From Clostridium thermopalmarium DSM 5974 (GTDB lineage Bacteria > Bacillota > Clostridia > Clostridiales > Clostridiaceae), in contig NZ_PVXN01000011.1 of NCBI RefSeq assembly GCF_002995795.1, positions 40,049 to 104,048 on the forward strand: a stretch of DNA of 64,000 bases, in the 5' to 3' direction. Positions 63,905-64,000 of this stretch are shown here, piece by piece; positions within the stretch are counted from its first letter, which is position 1, and each line of letters starts with the position of its first letter. The notes under the pieces were generated by a model. It was not told the origin of the DNA. It worked only from the letters and a program-made list of their open reading frames with translations, and ran no database searches. The position numbers were made by a program, and so were the translations under genes.

Positions 63905-64000
63905 GTGAAAAAATCATGTAGAATAGGACTGACAATAGTCAAAATCAGCCTTAAGCCCATCTTAATAATAACAGGAGATGGCGTACATGGGTTTGTCAAG
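63905..64000 (+). CDS. Possible divergent gene start (cut by right edge)
   Basis: An open frame from GTG 63905 runs off the window (32 codons, beginning MKKSCRIGLTIVKISLKP and continuing ILIITGDGVHG). The composition looks protein-like, but no ribosome site precedes the GTG. An alternative is ATG 63987, which is in another frame and has AGGAG 9 nt upstream. The product cannot be named. The remainder of 63790-64000 holds the pgcA promoter. Confidence 0.25.
   Translation, partial: MKKSCRIGLTIVKISLKPILIITGDGVHGFVK

Noticed and set aside
63790..63999. N-terminal extension of the phosphohexomutase to the right edge
   Set aside because: The stretch contains a sigma-A promoter and the GGGAGG site that fits ATG 63789; the normal family length is reached from that ATG.

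Overview
The window is AT-rich DNA of a spore-forming low-GC Firmicute, most likely Clostridium sensu stricto. The evidence is: a spoIIAA-spoIIAB-sigF operon and spoVAC-spoVAD-spoVAE; the clostridial order ruvA-ruvB-queA-tgt-yajC-TIGR04086 protein-scfA-scfB-secD-secF-recJ-like-apt-relA; strong AGGAGG ribosome sites; and frequent TTG and GTG starts. No insertion sequence, phage, CRISPR array, rRNA or tRNA was seen. Almost all genes are on the minus strand, so they are transcribed from high to low coordinates. The exceptions are a YjiH-type membrane protein, hpt and a class A penicillin-binding protein, plus a possible gene start at the right edge.

Positions 1-14400 hold the information-processing and secretion block: (p)ppGpp synthetase/hydrolase (cut by the left edge), adenine phosphoribosyltransferase, a short RecJ-like protein that has lost catalytic residues, SecF/SecD, the SCIFF thioether peptide with its radical SAM maturase, YajC, the queuosine enzymes Tgt and QueA, RuvB/RuvA, a BofC-like protein, a ferritin-like protein and a small membrane protein. 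Positions 14500-26300 are mixed: YjiH, YebC, YigZ, an HTH-HEAT protein, a MocR regulator, a nucleotidyltransferase, a zinc-ribbon protein, HflX with an N-terminal JAMM-like motif, Hpt and PBP1A. Positions 26300-30100 are sporulation genes: spoVA and the sigma-F operon, the latter with a good sigma-H promoter match. Next to them (30154-31914) is an orphan adenine DNA methyltransferase that resembles C. difficile CamA, then FchA and a nitroreductase.

Positions 33369-60531 are one long, co-directional surface-glycan locus. Its upstream part encodes a CapD-type dehydratase and WbpA/WbpB/WbpD-like enzymes (UDP-GlcNAcA route). It is followed by a set that accounts for CMP-legionaminic acid synthesis from PtmE to LegF. 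Then come Wzx, Wzy, glycosyltransferases, WecB, a second Wzy, an initiating sugar-phosphate transferase, a TagA/WecG-family enzyme, a second Wzx and a last glycosyltransferase. The simplest reading is one or two Wzx/Wzy-type polysaccharides containing legionaminic acid and a ManNAc-type sugar. A TPR protein and a phosphohexomutase (a possible sugar-phosphate supplier) lie upstream of the locus behind a strong terminator.

The points most worth a second look are the RecJ-like pseudoenzyme candidate, the JAMM-HflX fusion, the CamA-like methyltransferase beside the sigma-F operon, the legionaminic-acid locus with its unassigned 581-residue protein, and the odd translation start of sigF. Starts were moved from the longest frame wherever a Shine-Dalgarno sequence clearly picked another codon. 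All family names come from reading motifs by eye; no search was run.
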